A stretch of 64,000 bases of DNA from Sipunculus nudus (taxonomy: Eukaryota > Annelida > Sipuncula > Golfingiida > Sipunculidae), in the NCBI GenBank assembly GCA_026874595.1, contig CM049308.1, positions 26,088,367 to 26,152,366 on the forward strand, given 5' to 3'. The translations under genes were made by a program, and so were the position numbers. A model generated the notes under the pieces. That model searched no databases. It was not told the origin of the DNA and worked only from the letters and a program-made list of their open reading frames with translations. Below are positions 56,701 to 59,700 of this stretch, one piece after another. Position 1 is the stretch's first letter. Every line of letters starts with the position of its first letter.

Positions 56701-59700
56701 CTTTTTCTGCATTACTTAATATAACTGCTTTAACATATGCAGACATACCAGTGAGACATGAGAGGGCTCATGTACCATACAAGCTGTGAAAATGTATGAG
56801 CTTGGTATGCATTATTTAATATATACTACACTGACATATGCAGATACAAACCAGCGAGGCCATGATATCTCCTGTACCTTCTGGGTCACGAATATTTATG
56901 AGCTTGTTATGCATTTTATCAAATATAATTACATTAACATATGCAGATTCCTACCAGTGAGACATGAAATATCATCTGTCCCTTCAGGTCATGAATTTCA
57001 TGAACTTGTTAAATCCTTATTTAATATAACTACATTAACATATGCAGATACATACCAGTGAGACATGAGATATCCCCTGTCCCCTCAAGGTCCAGCTGAG
57101 CCTCCAGTGAGAGTGTATCAAAGCGGTTCAGGAAGAACTCCCAGGTCAGAATATCCTGGTCTTTCAGCAGGATGGCCAGCTGGTACATCCTCTGGAGGAT
57201 CATGGTCCGATCGTCAATCACGGAGTCAAACTGGAACTCCATACATCGGCAGAGTGTCTACAAACAGGAGGTGGGATTTTTCTGTTATGATACACAAGAT
57301 ATTATATTGGTTTGTTTGGAGATGAAGGAATCTGCCTGAGATAATAATTCTTCTAAAAATAGTGCAAAGTGACTTTATATTTTTAATGTAAGTAGGAGAG
57401 ATGACCTGTTAATTTTAAGGTATCAAGATACTAGATACACCAGAGGTTCATAGCAGTTACTTATTTGTATGTTTAATGATATAAATTATGCCATTTCCCT
57501 TCAACTTTGGGGGCCTTAGGTTACAGAGACCTGTCAAGTGTCAGTATTGTGTCAGCATTGGTATGTGAACTTGCATGTAGGTCAAAACAAAATCAGGAAA
57601 AGGGGCCTTAGCTAATTAAGGTATCTTGGTAGCAGATGCGAATGTGCAGCGTTTGGCTAAAATCATGTTAAAATTAAATTAAATGGACCTAATTTCTGGT
57701 GTCACAAGAGCTGTGATTAAGGTATTTCTTACATATTTTAGTAGGGATAATAGCCAGTGATTGTTTTGATAATTTATTGTGCATTAATATTGAGTATCAT
57801 GTTTAGATAAAAGCATATGATAGCTGGTTAAGGACACATGTGTTTTGTTAGATGTTTATCTCAGGGCAGTTTAGTTAAGTTGTTAGAGAGCACACATGCA
57901 TGTCTCATCTAATGTAAATTTCAGTATGGTTTAATTTAGACAAGAGCTGCCTGTTTTGGCGATCACTAGTGTTTGTTGTAGATTTCAAAGGAATCAAGAT
58001 TTTTGCACACACTACTACTAGAGGCATTTCCTTATTAATATTTGCACGGTGCATGTTTGATGGCCAGCGTAATTTTGGGAGTAATAATTGGCCGGGAGGA
58101 CAATCTGGACTTGTGACATCAGCAAACATATATAAGGAGGGCCCATTTCAGTGTTCAGGGGGAAGTGCTTGTTCAGCAGTCCGGAGGCATGTCTGCATGT
58201 GTCCTAGTGGAGACTTGTTAAGAAAAAAAGTCTCTAGCTTCAGCAATTCTCAAGTTACAGATTTTTTTACAAAATGCATAATGTTTGGACCCATAACTTT
58301 AAGAAGTTATGCAATACTGACCTAATTTTTGGTATGTATATAACAAAGGTATAGAGGAGAGTATGTATTAAATATGATCTAAAAACAGATCAGGCAGTCT
58401 TGAAGTGTAACAATGTAACACAGTCATGGACAATGGAAAATTGAGGTTTTTCCTTAATATCTCAAAGGAATGAAGTCCTAGTGACCAAATTTTTGGTATG
58501 GTAGGGATTTTGGGGGAAATCCAACTATTTGCTGAATTTCAGATTTGTAGGTTCAATGGTTTCAAAACGTGCCCTGTTATCTGGCGGACACATGGAGCAA
58601 GGGAAAAGGACCATGACTATAGTTCAGATGACTTATAGTCAGCGGAGCTTACAAATCTCACATGTTTGATTTTTATGTATGTTTCGCATCAAATGGACAA
58701 TGTTGTCCAAGTATTTTTTAAATATGGCCAGTCATGGACTAGGTTTCCAATGTTTGTGTGGTGAGAAAAGGAGATATACAAATTGCCATTTTCTTGTCCA
58801 TGTTATCTTATAATATGTCTCAGGCTTAGTGGAAAAAACTGTTTACATTTTATCTTAGTTGTACATGTGTCCCTAAAACTGCAGGCTTTTTTGAGAGAGG
58901 ATATATGTTCACCACCTATGAAGGTCTCACCTTAACTGCTGACTGTTTGATGGTTTCAAGGTACACAGCAGTCCGCTGCACCACTGACGAGTTGGTGTCA
59001 TTGAGTGCATTAATCAGGTGACAGAAAGCATGCGCAAGTGACGTCATGATCATCTGGTGGTTGTGAATGGCTGTCATATCTAACTCTCTGCCAAGCACGG
59101 TCACCTTCTCAACTGTAACCAACATTAAGTGACAAGTTAAACATAATTACCTTATATACATCTGTAAAGTCTGAGAAAACACATACATGGAATGACTATG
59201 AAATGAACAACAAACAGAAAATTAAGCATATTGACACTGGAAAGACTGTAACATGGGTAACATGCTGATAATTATTACACTAAAAAGTTGTGATTCTTTT
59301 AATACCTGAATATGACATGCATGTCTTCAATATTTGCATATAATATGATTCTATAGATATATTCAACTCGAATCCACTGGAAAAAGGTCAAAATAAAGTC
59401 ATATTCCTAAAGTATTTTCCTCTTTACAAAAGATCCATTGGGCAAATTTTTCAAATACATTTAATCATTGTCCAGAGCACATATAAAGTTTTATGTGAGA
59501 CAGATGAACAACATACATGGATATCAGGGGTAAAAGTTATACCACTGCCTTCAAAAATATTTAAGTTAGCAACTCTAGATCTTCTCCAGTGATCGCTAAC
59601 TCTAACAGTACTCTAAAATTGTTCATATATACATTTTATATACATTCATTAAACAAGAGATCATACATTTACATATAACACACAACCCATTAACATCAGA

